Below the pieces are notes generated by a model. That model had not been told where the DNA came from. It ran no database searches and saw only the letters and a list, made by a program, of their open reading frames with translations. The position numbers and the translations under genes were made by a program. This document shows positions 12,101 through 27,852 of a stretch of DNA of 64,000 nucleotides, piece after piece (position 1 is the first letter of the stretch; every line of letters starts with the position of its first letter). Origin of the DNA: Krasilnikovozyma curviuscula (lineage: Eukaryota > Basidiomycota > Tremellomycetes > Cystofilobasidiales > Mrakiaceae); contig MVAQ01000035.1 of assembly GCA_014825775.1 (NCBI GenBank), positions 62,001-126,000 of the forward strand. The letters are read 5' to 3'.

Positions 12101-13798
12101 TCCTCTTTCTGGGGTGTAGGTCCAAATGCAGCGACTCTTTAGAGTATAGTTCCTGACCAGGTGTATCTATGTGATTCAGTCCGCGACTGTGATTCCTTTC
12201 CCTCTCGCACTAATATTTTGCTGGGACCAATCGGATGATCCAATTGTACTGTCGTCGTTGAGCGAGTTTGAAGTAAGTGACGTCTCGCCAATATGAAGAA
12301 TAAGCTCAATGATTTACTATTTTCGTCGTGATGCTTGCAGCACTTTATACATCAGAACTCTCAACATTCTATTCGAGAGGGAAAAATGGTTCGAGCTACT
12401 CTTCGTAGCTTAGAGGGTGTCCCTACTCTCAAGTGGTCGCACGCCGTCATGGTGAATCAGAGTAAACACATCAATTTGCTCGCTGGCTATTGTCATCACA
12501 CTCAAGTCCAATACGAACAGATACTTGAAGAATGCACCCTAATCATAAAAAGGAATAACGAGATCATCTTTGATGGACTGAATATTTCTTCTGGGTTTGA
12601 AGTCTACCTGAAGTACTCGAAGGACGTTTTGCTGCCGGCAACGGTAGCGGGGTTGAACGATTCCTTCGAGCTGACCCAAACTTTGTCACAATTCTTCCGC
12701 CGGAATCAATACAATATTGACCTTAGCATCAAAAGAATCCTCTCGATCTTGGAGCGATATCAACTGGAGTCCAGAAACTGTATCGAACTAAAAGCCTCAA
12801 CTCTGAGCTACTCCTTCACACGGGATGTTTACAGTAAACCCCTGATGAAGGAACAAGATTTGGAGGAAATGGCTAAGGCACTTGAAAAAGAGGAGAATTT
12901 GTCGGTGAGGGGGCTCACGTCTGGTCAACGTCCAACTTTGGTGACTGCAGCTCAAAGGATGCGATGGATACATAAATCAAAAGGTGTGACATTGTGGTAC
13001 CTATTCTGGGTGAGTTGCTTTCGTAATAGTCTATTAGACATCCAATGTTCATCTCCTGAACGCAATAGGATGACTTTTGGCGAGAAAACAAAGACATCAG
13101 CCTCTTCAAGTCAGTCGATTTCTCGCCTGAATTCTCAAGCTCAATCGCATATCGACCTATGAGTCGAGACAGCCTTATTCAGGTGAGTAGAAGAGTGTAA
13201 AATTTGCCGGCAGGCTGCTGATGGGATATCATGCAGTTTCTTCGAGTTAAGAAGGTGTGGAAAGACGATCCAAAAAATGGTTACTTCAACCATGGCGTTC
13301 TGAATAAGCTGTGGTTTGCATTAGATCAGGCTATCACTCATGTAAGTTTTCACAGAGCCTTTCAAGGTAATCGTACGCACACTCATTGCGATTCCATTAG
13401 GATGTCCCCTACGCCATTGTCAAACAAAATCACAGGCGCCTCAATTTGCGATGTTACTTGACGCGACGACGGTCAAGTCATTCTGCGACAGGCACTGATA
13501 CATACGATGAAGGCCTACCAGGTACGAGTATTCGCGCATTTCCTAGAGTGTCTCAACTACGACGCTGACTTCTCTGATTGCAATAGGTGGAGATCGGATG
13601 CGCTTTTTGTTCGAGAGCTTGCTTGACCCTAAGCCAATCAGCAAAGTCAAGAGACTTGGCTCTTGGCTTTTGAGTATTCTTGCAATTTCGAGGTTTGAGA
13701 AGGAAGATGGCGCTTATGGGCTCGGAGCTGTTTTGAAGGTGGGCGTGAAGAGGAGTGAGGAGGGCAACTGCTTTTGCACTATGGATGAGACTTCTTGA
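9157..13798 (+). CDS. Large polytopic membrane protein, family not recognised
   Basis: The N-terminal half is a Ser/Pro-rich, probably cytosolic region leading to RLNRWLDQQEAFVTDLP. It is followed by about eight hydrophobic segments, for example ALNFSTVFGVGITFLSIS, ITLTVMFPILLW, VLVFVLLVFLIVQLVYKPF and CTFLVVALIGLLVAFEV. A loop with NSS and DFCY between segments may face outward. The KPF...N..E..SR pattern after a hydrophobic segment recalls TRP/Pkd2-like fungal membrane proteins, but this is inference. A long hydrophilic C-terminal region follows the membrane part and ends at the TGA 13796-13798. At least ten introns are required. The first exons are uncertain: joining MSTHSKAAKL to the main frame needs a weak donor (gttgat) at 9342 with acceptor at 9390. 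An in-frame ATG also lies at 9118. Confidence 0.7.
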
Positions 13799-13872
13799 GG
13801 ATAAACGCGTCTTTCCCTGAGACTTGATAATATATTTTTAAACTACTCGTGGTCTTGATTGCCAGCAGATGA

Positions 13873-13896
13873 ATATATATATATATACATATATTA
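13873..13896. repeat. AT dinucleotide microsatellite
   Basis: A short run of alternating AT, interrupted once, lies in the roughly 200-bp intergenic gap between the membrane protein gene and POB3. It is the clearest simple repeat outside coding sequence. Confidence 0.8.
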
Positions 13897-14000
13897 CACG
13901 TCTTGTGTCCTCCTCGCGAGGTGGCCTTCGGCTGGAGTTCAACGTTCAAAGTACCTCGACGAAAGGCAGAGAGCCAAGTGCACCCAGGTTGTAGAGCAGG

Positions 14001-16429
14001 ATGACTACTCAATTTGATAACGGTACGAGCTATTTGTTCCTTCCTCGCTAGTCTTTTCCCTACTCGACGAACCGCGCTGACCTCTGCAATTTCTCTTCGA
14101 CCGGTAATGTAGTCTACTGTAATGCCAATCCAAGACTTGGAAGTAAGAATACGTTTGCTCTGAGCTATCTTTTCTCTCACAAGCTAAACATTTGCCCTTT
14201 TTTACTTTACAGAGCTTCGTCTCGTGGGTACTGGTCTGGGATGGAAAGCTTTAGAGGCTGTAGAGGGCGACGAAGTTATTACTCTGAACGCAAGCGATAT
14301 GAAAGCTCTCACTTGGACAAGGTCAGTTTAATGCTTAGCTGTGAGTTCTATCTGGATCACCTGGCCTGACTCTTGTCGATTTTTGGGGACTGGCAGAGTT
14401 GCGCGGGACTTTCAGCTGGCGATCAGTAAAAAGAGCACAGATGATAAGCTCATTTTCGAAGGGTTCAGTAGAGATGTACGTCTGAAATCATTGCACAGTT
14501 AATCAAGCTCCTTAGGTTAACCGTTGGATCCACTTCAGGATCACGACCGACTCGCGAGTCACATCAAGAACGCCTGGGCATTTGATTTGGACGCAAAGGA
14601 AGTAGCTTTGAAGGGCTGGAACTGGGGGAAAGTAGAAGTTCAAGGTCAGAATCAATTATCTCAGTTGGTAAATCAGAGCCTAAAGGAACTAAATGATGCT
14701 CTCCTGCAGGCCCAAATCTGGCGTTCATGGTCAATTCGCGTCCATCCTTTCTCCTTCCACTTTCCAGTATTGCCAATTCGAATATCGCTGGTAAAACTGA
14801 AGTCGCTATTGAAATGGCTCAACCTAAGGGTCCCAAACCAAAAGGCAAACAGCCGGACGAACTCGTCGAAATCAGATTCCACATTCCGGGTACTATCGAG
14901 AAATCTGACGCTGGATCAGAGAAAGGTAGTGACGATGAAGACGATGATGAAATCAGTGCTGCTCAAGCATTCCATGATACTATCAAGGATCGAGTGGATA
15001 GCACCGCTGCTGGTGGACTCAACATGTGTGTTCTGAATGAGATTTTGGTGTTGACACCAAGGTGAGTCTAGAAAACAGCCCTTCCAACGTCTTGAAACAC
15101 AGTCATTTATATTTTTTGATTACTTGATACAGAGGACGATACGATATCGATGTCTTTCTCACTCACTTCAGACTCCGTGGAAAAACCTATGATTACAAGG
15201 TGCTCACGACGTCAGTCACTCGAATTTACCTTCTCCCTAAAGCAGACGATATCCACGTTCAATTGGTTGTATGTCCTTTTCTTCTCATGCTGCATCACCA
15301 GAGCTCTTCGTTGACACCGTTCCTTCTGCAGATTGGGCTCGATCCACCAATTCGACAAGGTCAAACGCGATACCCATTCCTTGTCATGCAGTTCACCAAG
15401 GATGAAGAGCTCGAAGTAGACCTGACTGCATCTGAAGAAGAGCTCACCGAGCACAATTTGAAGGGAAACTATAGCGCGCCTGCTTTCCAGGTCGTTAGTC
15501 AGATCTTCAAAGGATTGACTGGCAAGAGGGTTCAGACTCCTGCAGACTTTACATCGTGCGTGTTAGAAAATCTACCAGCACTTTCTTTGAGCTGCTGATA
15601 CTAATCCGTGCAATGTTCGTTTTGATGCCATAGAAAAACTGGAATGGCTGTCATCAAATGTAACCTCAAGGCAGTGCAGGGAGAGCTGTACTTCCTTGAC
15701 AAAGGATTCATCTTCATCGCTAAACAACCAGTTCTTGTTGAATTCAGCAATGTCGCTGAAGTCACCTTTTCTAGGTACGGCAATGTTTCATATTTCCTTT
15801 GCATCTTATGTGACTGAAGCTAACCCTTGGATCTCGCAGAGTTGGTGGTACAATGGTCACATCCAAATCATTCGATCTCAATATTTCGCTCAAAAACCGA
15901 CATGAGGGTGCATCCGACCACTCCTTCACTGGTATCAGCAGGGATGAAAATGAAGGCATTAAGGCGTTCTTAGCATCAAAGAATGTCAGATTCACAGACG
16001 AAACCGAGGACGACATGGTTGCTGCAGTGATTGGGAGCGACGACGACGACGACATGGATGTTGACGATCAAAGTGACGATGATGAAGATGACAGATCAAA
16101 GGCGAAGAGTAAATCCAAAGACAAGGCCGCCGGTCGACCATCTAACGGTGCTGACGATGATGATGAATCTGGTAAGTGAGAACCAGTAAATGAGCCCAGA
16201 ATGAATGCTGATACTACTTGTTTGATTCTTAGATGACGAGTCGTTCCAGGGTGGAGATTCAGACGACGGTTCTGCTACTGAAGACTCGTCGGACGATGAC
16301 AGTGGTGCGGAAACTGCTTCAGACGCTTCTGGGGACGTATCAATGAAAGTTCCGAAAAAGAAGAAGAAGAAGCAGACTGAGGACGGAGAGCCTCCGAAGA
16401 AGAAGAAGAAGAAGACCGAAGAAGAGTAG
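14001..16429 (+). CDS. POB3: FACT histone chaperone complex subunit Pob3
   Basis: Pob3 (SSRP1 in animals) pairs with Spt16 to loosen and rebuild nucleosomes during transcription and replication in the nucleus. Exon 1 is only 22 nt (MTTQFDN) and is joined through a 190-nt intron to ELRLVGTGLGWKALE, the usual Pob3 start. Recognisable parts in order are the N-terminal PH-like domain, the structure-specific recognition region (GKTEVAIEMAQ, DELVEIRFHIPG), the middle double PH domain (RGRYDIDVFLTHFRLRGK, then QVVSQIFKGLTGKRV) and a long Asp/Glu-rich acidic tail. It ends in Lys clusters (KKKKKK) and no HMG box is seen. The missing HMG box is usual for fungi, where a separate Nhp6 protein supplies it. 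About seven introns. Next gene downstream, same strand, is PKC1. Confidence 0.93.
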
Positions 16430-16812
16430 AACGCTGTTGAAAGTCCTCAGCAAAAGAAGTAGGGCGAAGTACGAGCGCGCGTTGACGAGGAGCAGAGTTA
16501 GCGAAGCCACTCATTATGGAGACTTCTCTCTTATTCTTCTCTTCAATATGTTTTCCCTTACTATTCGACTGTGTATGTGTATTTGTTGAGTACTGCTGTG
16601 TACAGTTTTGAAGAAATAAAAATAAAGGCTGCGAACACCGCCCTTTGCAAACGGGCTTTCGAAAGTTGCTCGCAACCCCATTCTCGGAATCAAGGTAGAC
16701 ATCAGGCTGTGGTTCAAACAGGAGTGTGTCCTGTACATTACAGTTCCTTTTCATACAAGTACCATCTTTCCATCAAGGAACAGCACCAATCGCTCAGTCG
16801 AGTCGAACCAAG
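16430..16812. other. Intergenic region POB3-PKC1
   Basis: It holds the POB3 3' flank (an aataaa-like element at about 16615-16625) and the PKC1 leader. Open frames on both strands here have no family resemblance and are not called. Confidence 0.5.
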
Positions 16813-20658
<3,846 letters not shown>

Positions 20659-21019
20659 ACCTTCACAGACTGCTTCATTGCCTTTGGTTCTCTGCATTGA
20701 ATAGGGTGTTAAAGTCATGCTCTTACTGAACTACCAATATTACTTTTACCTCATGCCCTCTGTTTAATTACGTTTCGTACTTCTGTGCTTCGCCTGGGAA
20801 GGTCATTGTAACATTCACATATTAGCACTTTCCTTTTGCACCTTGGAATGAATATAGTGTCAATCTGTTCATGAAAGAGTCGTAACGCAAGAAAGTTCCT
20901 GACAACACTGGCTCCGGCGCGGACTTGAAGTAGTGAGTTTTTGACCCCACCGCAGGTCAAAAGTATTCCCTAAGCTATCTCCTAACCATCGTCATATCGC
21001 CATTTCACCTGGGAGGCGC
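20659..21019. other. Intergenic region PKC1-NAD kinase
   Basis: No gene is recognised. It should carry the PKC1 3' flank and the promoter of the NAD kinase gene. Confidence 0.45.
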
Positions 21020-22855
21020 ATGTCTGGCTCTCGACCTTGGTTACTCTGTGCTCTGAGTGCCCCTCGTCAGAGGCTCAGTCCAAGTCATGCCACTCTCAGG
21101 TTTCCTAACTATCGACAGATAGCCTGTTCTCCCATTTCAAGATCAGCAACCTCATATCCCTCTGCTTCACTGTCAAGCTTACCAGGAAGGGTGCAGAGAG
21201 TTCTCCCAGCTCCATTTTCGAATAAATTGGGAGCTACATCGTTGTCAGTGTTAAAATTCACTCTGGATTTAGGAGGAATGAACTCATTATGACTGGTTTT
21301 GCAGATCATCAATTCCACTCCACTACTCTTCTCCTCCTGGAAACATTCTCATTGTAAAGAAAGTAGCAGATAGCAGGACCAGCCAAGCTATCATCGAGCT
21401 CATCCAGTGAGTCTTGCTAGTGATCTTAGCATGTGTTCTTCGAATTGAACTCGTTTTCTATTACAACGTTCACAGGCATCTACAGGAACACTATCCTTCT
21501 ACAAGAGTTATACTGGAACCCAATGCCTACAACGAGGTGTCAGCGAATCCGAGCGTGGACAAGGAGCGGTTGTTTGTGGTTGAAACTTGTCAGTCTTCCT
21601 TAATTAGTCCGAAGTTTCGGCCAAATCTGAGTGAATTGTGTCTTGTACAGCGGAATTACCACTCCTTACAGCAAAGACAGACTTGATCATCACTTTGGGA
21701 GGTGACGGAACAATACTGCACGCCTCGTCGCTATTTTGTGGCTCAGCTCCAGCTAGTGACCTTGAGGGTACACCCAACTTCAAATCTGCTCCTTGTTTCA
21801 ATCACGTTGAGGGGCCGCTACCACCTGTTCTCAGCTTCTCGATGGGTAGCTTAGGATTCCTTTTACCGTTCAGTAAGTAATGCTTTTCTCATCTCACTAT
21901 GCCCTCCAGGGTCACGTACTAGCTAGTTTACCATCTCCGTTCATCACTCAGACTTTAAAGACTTCAAGACTGCACTAATGGATGTCTTCTCTAATAAAAC
22001 AACGGTTTTGAAACGAATGCGCCTCAGCGCTACCGTTCACTCAGCTGATGGAGAAATCATAGACACTGGTGCTGGAACAGGAGGTGAGCTCCGTTAAGCA
22101 TTCCTTTTTCCAATTTTAGACTTTGAACTGAGGATCGTTTCTGTTTTCAAAGGATGGCAAGCGATGAATGAAGTCAACCTGCACAGAGGGCGGCATCCTC
22201 ATTTAACGATTGTCGATGCATTCGTGGACGGTCAGTTCCTCACTGAAGCTGTGGTATGTCTACTTTCTAATATTTGATTTGTTACGTCTTGCAACGAATC
22301 GACTGACCCTTTCCCGCCATACCTGATTATCTGTGTGATATTCAGGCTGATGGGATCCTAGTCTGCACCCCAACCGGTTCAACTGGCTACAATCTTTCTC
22401 TCGGTGGACCGATCGTTCATCCGCTCGTTTCATCTCTCCTCCTAACTCCTATCGCCCCTCGAAGTCTATCCTTTCGTCCGTTGATGTTCCCTAGTACGTC
22501 AACAATCGAGCTGCGATCTAGTAGCAAAAGCAGGTGAGGCTTTCTTCTCTCTCTTCTTTCTCAAGAAAATTTCCGCACCAACCATGACTTATGAGACGCA
22601 TCATGCTTCCTTTTGGAATATAGAGCCAAGGTCGAATTGACGATGGACGGTCGTGTTATTCGCGAGCTGGAGAAGGGAGAGAGCGTTAGGATCTCCATGG
22701 CACATTGGGGTCTTGAGTGTGTTGAGAGAGGAGGGTCAGCAAGTGGAGTTACTGACGGATGGGTCGGGGACATCAACAGCTTACTGAAGTTCAATACTGG
22801 GTTCATTAACAAGGGACTCATTGGCGGTCCAGACTCGGACCTAGACCTTTCTTGA
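21020..22855 (+). CDS. NAD(H) kinase, probably mitochondrial (POS5-like)
   Basis: This enzyme phosphorylates NAD or NADH to give NADP(H). The core is clear: [10 protein letters not shown], the ATP-binding motif [44 protein letters not shown], and the NAD-binding region [21 protein letters not shown] (shown here in two parts: [13 protein letters not shown] and [13 protein letters not shown]). The first 60 residues are rich in Arg and Ser and nearly free of acidic residues, which suggests a mitochondrial presequence and hence a Pos5-like role (inference). Exon 1 to exon 2 joining is uncertain: a gttgtc donor near 21239 gives the right phase but is weak. About six introns. Confidence 0.88.
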
Positions 22856-23390
22856 TTGGAATGAGATGGGTAAGCAATCTCCCAATAAGTGGTCTAGAAG
22901 CCTGGCATTATCGGCAGCTGTCAATGAGGTATTGCAGTGGTTCTTGAAAGTCTTCCAACACGATGGATCGCGACTGTCAATTACACCACAGCACTATTAC
23001 TTTCGTGACTTTCGTGCGCTTCGTTCTTTCTAGAGAGGAACACCATACATGAGTAGAGAATGTTACTACTCTTCAATTGTAGAAAGTTTGATTCACTATA
23101 AATGTAGTTGGCGTTTGAACAGCGTGCTGATGGTAGCATCGTCACGTCGCATTGACCGAAAGGCGAAATCGTTACTGCAACCGCCTGTAAGATTGAAGTA
23201 CCTTTGACACTTTACTCACCATGCTCTACTCTTTTCCAGAGGCTAGCACCATGCGAGTTTCTCGCTTAAAGGGACCTTGTCCCGTTTTTTTGCTTGATTT
23301 TGCCACCGTCAGCGTCTCCTGCGCCTCGCTTCGTCACTGGCACTCTGCCTTTCTGCTCGCCAACATCGACCTTGTCTATAATCTTTCGCC
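22856..23390. other. Intergenic region NAD kinase-COF1
   Basis: No gene is recognised. The last 150 bases are C/T-rich on the plus strand, consistent with the promoter and leader of the highly expressed cofilin gene. Confidence 0.5.
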
Positions 23391-24156
23391 ATGGTAAGTT
23401 GAGCTAACCAGCTCATTGTAGTGATGTTGCCTATACACCAGTAGAAGAGACACACTATGGGTTGTGTGGTAGTATTCATGTTGACTGACCGGGCCTTTGT
23501 GCGATTCCCCTTCTCTGCAGTCTTCTGGAGCCTCCGTCAACCAAGAATGTCTTTCTAAGTTCCAGGAACTTAAGACTGGAAAGAAGTTGAAGTACATCAT
23601 CTATGGAATGAGCGCCGACAATTCTGAGATTATTGTCATCAAGACCTCGGAAGAGAAGAGCTACGACAAGTTCCTCGAGGAGTTGCCAGAGTCTGAATGC
23701 AGATGGGCCGTTTATGACATGGAATACAACTTGGGTGAAGGTATCAGAAACAAGCTCACTTTCATCGCCTGGTGAGTGTTGTCCATCGAGAGGACAATGT
23801 CTGGCTTTTTTCGACGGTCAAGATGTGCTCATCATCCCATCTTTTTCCCGCTCGTTGCCCACATCGCCTCTCAAACAGGTCCCCAGACAGTGCTAAAATC
23901 AAGCCAAAGATGGTATTCGCTGCCTCTAAGGACGCCTTGAGGAAATCTCTCGTTGGTATCGCCGTTGAAATCCAGGGAACTGATTACGATGAGGTCTCAG
24001 AGCAGACTGGTGAGTGGCAGCGTCTACCCCTTTCGAGTAGTGTCTTCTTTGACATCTTGTCACACACCCTCGAAAAACCTGTTTCACTGATACACAACTC
24101 TGCTTCTCGATTATTGCTCTCATTTCTCAGTTCTTGACAAGGCCCAGAGGAAGTAA
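23391..24156 (+). CDS. COF1: Cofilin (actin-depolymerising factor)
   Basis: Cofilin binds and severs actin filaments and drives turnover of cortical actin. The whole protein is one ADF-H domain of about 137 residues. Exon 1 is only the ATG (donor gtaagt follows at once) and continues as [18 protein letters not shown]. The actin-binding long helix is present as [18 protein letters not shown], and the protein ends [17 protein letters not shown]. Three introns are used; the last exon encodes only VLDKAQRK. The length and the Ser directly after the initiator Met match the family. Confidence 0.96.
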
Positions 24157-24505
24157 AATAGAGCGCGCTAGATGTACCTCTCAGAACCTCCCTACCAACC
24201 CCTCCTTCACAGCTCGCACAATCACCAATCTTTCCTACCAACTATACCCTTCTTCACCCAAGATTTCGACAGGCTTATCTTGTTATGATGAATGATGGAA
24301 GATACTTAGTGGATGAACACGACGCAGTTTTCTGATGCCCGAGATAAAGGGAAACTTCCGCCGCAAGTTTGAACCCATACTCTGTCGTTCGTACAGGGAT
24401 TGAGCAGCATTGCTTTCCACTCATATATGGCTCGTTTAACACGATCCTACACGCCAAAGAGACGCTAAGTCGTTTTTCTTGAATTGTTGCTGTGCGCGCC
24501 CCCAA
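24157..24505. other. Intergenic region COF1-IDI1
   Basis: No gene is recognised. It contains the cofilin 3' flank and the IDI1 promoter. Confidence 0.5.
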
Positions 24506-25688
<1,183 letters not shown>

Positions 25689-26018
25689 CAGAGGAGAAGG
25701 TACAAGAGAGACTAATAACCTTGATGCTGAGAATGGAGAGCCTGCATGTAATTATTTCTTTTTGCAACAAAAAACTATCAATAGAGCTTCGGATTTTGGG
25801 TATAGATAAGGGTATTGCTAGGAAAGATGACAATTACGAGAGAGTACACAATGGGTTCCTGTTGAGCTAAAAGAAGGAGAAAGACAAAAGACACTGCGAC
25901 GGAAGGAGAATAAATTTAGAAGAAAAGCAACATGCAAATAGATACACTACAAGCACGGGAGAGTGAGACGATATGTTGAGATATGCGAAATCGTTGAGTG
26001 GGGTTTCGAAGGACCAGT
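25689..26018. other. Convergent 3' flanks of IDI1 and the minus-strand Zn2Cys6 gene
   Basis: This A/G-rich stretch lies between two convergent stop codons. It should hold both polyadenylation regions, and no gene is seen. Confidence 0.5.
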
Positions 26019-27852
26019 TCATGCAACGTGAGAGCCAGGTGGATGGGCAGTGGCAGCAGCGGCTTTCGCCTCAGCTTCTCTCTTTGCCTGAGCGTCCTTC
26101 TCTAAGCGTTTCTTACCGGGGCCGCGTCGACGAATGGTCGTGTCGTACGAGCAGGTGAGGTTTCGCTTGGAACAGTGGGTGCAAGTTGGGCGGAGACCGT
26201 CACATCTATCAGGTTATAAAGTTATAGTTTTTTGGACAAGGGTCAGTAACTTTACCAGCGGAGGGCGACAAAAAGTAGAAAAATAAACGTACTTGAGCTT
26301 GCGACCTCTGCAGAAATGACAAGCAAGTACCAGCTTCCTCTCCCCTCCTTCGCTCGAGGAGACTATCTTTTTGAGTTTGGGGTCCGTTTTTGCCTTCTTT
26401 GGAGGCTTCTTCTTGGACGACGCAGCAGCCTGCTCCGTCTTCTGTGTTCCTGACGAGCTGCCAGCACTACCGAGGCTCTCTGTCGCTGCATTCTCCCTGT
26501 GGGGTTCGGGAGAACGAGAGAGAGAGCGATTGGAAGCGGAAGGTGAACCTTCCCAATGTTGCGAAGGCGCGTGGTGACCTGCATTCTGGAACGAGGTCCA
26601 CTCTGGGTGGTGGTGGAGTTGATGTTGTGTACTGGGGTCGTGTTGCTGCTGGTGGAGATGGCTGCTGGAATGGACGACAAACTCACTACTGGCGCTAGGG
26701 GCCAGCGGCTTAGAAGCGTTGGCGGCGCTCATGAGACGTTCCCAGCCCTGTTGGGTGTCTTGCTGCTGCTGCTGGAGGTAAGCCGGGGTGACCATACCGA
26801 TAGTATGGACTTGCTGGGTCGGATTGTAGCCCGAGACGCGGGAGAGGAACTGCTGGTCTGCCGTCGAGTTGGACGCTCCTCCTGATGATTGCTGCTGTTG
26901 GTTGGACGACTCAGGTAAAGGCTGGGCTGGATCATGCAGCGCTGGCGCGTGTGGATAACTCGTGGTCGCGCCAGGGTAGGAGAAGCTGAAGGGATTCGAA
27001 GAGTAAGGGGCCGTCGGTGGTGCTGTCGAGTGAGCAAGCTGGTCGTAAGGGGTGTTGGTGTAAGGCGACCTCTGAGCAGCGCCGCCGCCGTCCTGCGGTC
27101 TTCTCGGGAAGAGCGAGTTGGTGTAAGGGTTGGAGGGCTGCTGGTTGGGGAACTGGGCGTCGACAAAATGCGACATGGGGTTGTGGTTGTTGGTGGGGGC
27201 CATGGCGTTGGAGGTAACCCAGGCGGCAGTATGGTCGTGACCACCCTGCTGAGGCGAAGAGAGTGCAGGAATTTGATGAGTGGCCGATTCGATGGGAAAG
27301 CTGCGTCTGACGAATTCTGCGTTACATACAATTTCCCTCATTGGGTCGTTGCTACTTGGGATACCCCAGCCTTCAGGGGCTTGGTATATCTTCTCCTGCT
27401 GCAGGTGGTTCCCAAATTTTTGGCGGTAGAGGTCGTCCAGTCTCGACAAGGTGGGCGTTGGGAGCGAGGCAGTGGCAGAGGGGACTTGGAACATGTTGGG
27501 CCTCATAGAGTTTGAGCCTGGAAGGCGAGGGGGGAAAGAAACAATTAAAAGCCAAATCAGAGTTCAGACCGATTGTGAATGGCGATGCGCAAGATGTGGC
27601 TCCCTAGGCTCAAACCAACGGTAGAGTTTCTGGGCCAGCGATCAGATCTCTGTACTCACCGGTGTGTTCGTCCCAGCCACCGTCCATCCGATCTGCCCCC
27701 CAGCTGGATCGGCCAGCGTCCTGGACCTTCCACCCACCGCCGACGCCAGATTTCCAGGCACTTGACGCTGAGGGGACGTCAATGTGGCCAGTGCCACTCG
27801 CCGCCCCTCCCGTCGACGAGCCAGATCGCTGCTGATGCTGCTGGCTGTCCAT
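26019..27852 (-). CDS. Zn2Cys6 transcription factor with C-terminal zinc cluster
   Basis: The reading order is a 63-codon first exon (start 27852, MDSQQHQQRSGSS), a short intron, then a long exon rich in Gln, His, Pro and Ser. Next comes a Lys-rich stretch (KKKPPKKAKTDPKLKK). The zinc cluster ACHFCRGRKLKCDG...TCTHCSKRNLTC straddles the last intron and is followed by a basic RRRGPGKKRLEKD tail that ends at 26019. Unlike most Zn2Cys6 proteins, the DNA-binding domain is at the C-terminus and there is no fungal_trans domain. A protein of this architecture occurs in other basidiomycetes as far as I recall. The target genes are unknown. Upstream lies about 2.1 kb without another gene, suggesting a long regulated leader or promoter. 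Confidence 0.88.

Noticed and set aside
13873..13896. AT repeat as a possible origin or centromere element
   Set aside because: Too short and isolated; it is an ordinary microsatellite.
16275..16754. 159-codon minus-strand frame at the POB3 3' end
   Set aside because: It overlaps the acidic POB3 tail and the intergenic region, and its Ser-run is the antisense of the acidic and Lys codons.
26729..27515. Long open frames antisense and out of frame to the Zn2Cys6 gene (193 and 200 codons)
   Set aside because: They are shadows of the Gln/His/Pro-rich exon; the sense frame carries the zinc cluster and proper splice sites.
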